From the NCBI GenBank assembly GCA_018365895.1, contig JAGZJD010000122.1, positions 1 to 5,000 on the forward strand: a stretch of DNA of 5,000 bases, given 5' to 3'. This DNA comes from Lachnospiraceae bacterium. Lineage in GTDB: Bacteria > Bacillota_A > Clostridia > Lachnospirales > Lachnospiraceae. Of this stretch, positions 4,854 to 5,000 are shown piece by piece. Below the pieces are notes generated by a model. It ran no database searches. It saw only the letters and a list, made by a program, of their open reading frames with translations, and was not told the origin of the DNA. Every line of letters begins with the position of its first letter. Within the stretch, counting starts at the first letter, position 1. A program made the translations under genes and the position numbers.

Positions 4854-5000
4854 ATGAAAAAAATATATGCATTTTTCATAGTAATGCTTTGTCTTTGTTT
4901 GTCCGGTTGCCGCCCCACACCGGAAATTCCTCCCGTTGTAAACCGTTCAAAGGGTGGAATACAGGATTCGGTCATTGAGCCTGAAAAAGAAGGCGAATTG
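4854..5000 (+). CDS. Lipoprotein, N-terminal part only (3' end outside window)
   Basis: The first 49 residues of a secreted lipoprotein. A positively charged start (MKK) and hydrophobic stretch (residues 4-16) lead to a lipobox LSGC at 16-19, so Cys19 would be lipidated after cleavage by signal peptidase II and anchor the protein outside the membrane. The mature part begins CRPTPEIPPVVN, proline-rich and then acidic. AAGGTGAG at 4837-4844 is 9 bases before the ATG. G+C rises back to nearly half, similar to the ABC genes and unlike the cassette, so this is probably backbone sequence. The mature start is reminiscent of uncharacterised Clostridia lipoproteins (DUF6034-like), but too little is visible to be sure. 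No convincing promoter lies between the terminator and the gene. Confidence 0.85.
   Translation, partial: MKKIYAFFIVMLCLCLSGCRPTPEIPPVVNRSKGGIQDSVIEPEKEGEL

Noticed and set aside
4724..4975. Minus-strand open frame across the terminator and lipoprotein start
   Set aside because: It reads through the strong hairpin and lies opposite a lipoprotein with a clear lipobox and ribosome binding site.

Overview
The window looks like a Firmicutes genome of the class Clostridia, and a gut Lachnospiraceae-type bacterium would fit. Evidence for this: strong GGAGG ribosome binding sites, A+T-rich coding sequence, a Gram-positive style ABC transporter and lipoprotein, and a peptide-maturation gene set known mainly from Clostridia. 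The exact species cannot be read from the sequence.

Layout. Positions 1-1666 hold the end of an ABC transporter operon: a 5'-truncated ATPase of the MacB/LolD type and its FtsX-like permease, overlapping by 14 bases. A 155-base gap with a good promoter (TTGACT, 17 bases, extended -10) follows. Positions 1822-4713 are a compact, clearly more A+T-rich cassette on the + strand: a radical SAM/SPASM maturase (CcpM-like), a protein of the TIGR04066 peptide-maturation family, a small acyl-carrier-related protein, and a 57-residue Cys-rich precursor peptide at 4540-4713. A 20-bp hairpin terminator at 4739-4796 closes the cassette. At 4854 a lipoprotein gene begins and runs off the end of the window.

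How the genes work together. The cassette reads as a complete core of a RiPP (ribosomally made, post-translationally modified peptide) system of the Clo7bot type. The last gene encodes a peptide with a basic Lys/His-rich leader and a C-x-C-x4-C-x-C-x-C core. The radical SAM enzyme is the likely modifier, probably forming thioether links from the cysteines. The other two proteins are known only as co-occurring partners of unknown biochemical role; the acyl-carrier-like one appears to lack the serine that would carry phosphopantetheine. No protease or dedicated exporter lies inside the cassette. The upstream ABC transporter is a possible but unproven partner.

The G+C content falls sharply at the start of the cassette (single 60-base lines counted by hand: 24 and 31 G+C at 1201 and 1501, against 17 and 18 at 2341 and 3781) and rises again in the lipoprotein gene (29 of 60 at 4921). 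This suggests the cassette arrived as a unit. No transposase, integrase or flanking repeat is visible at its edges.
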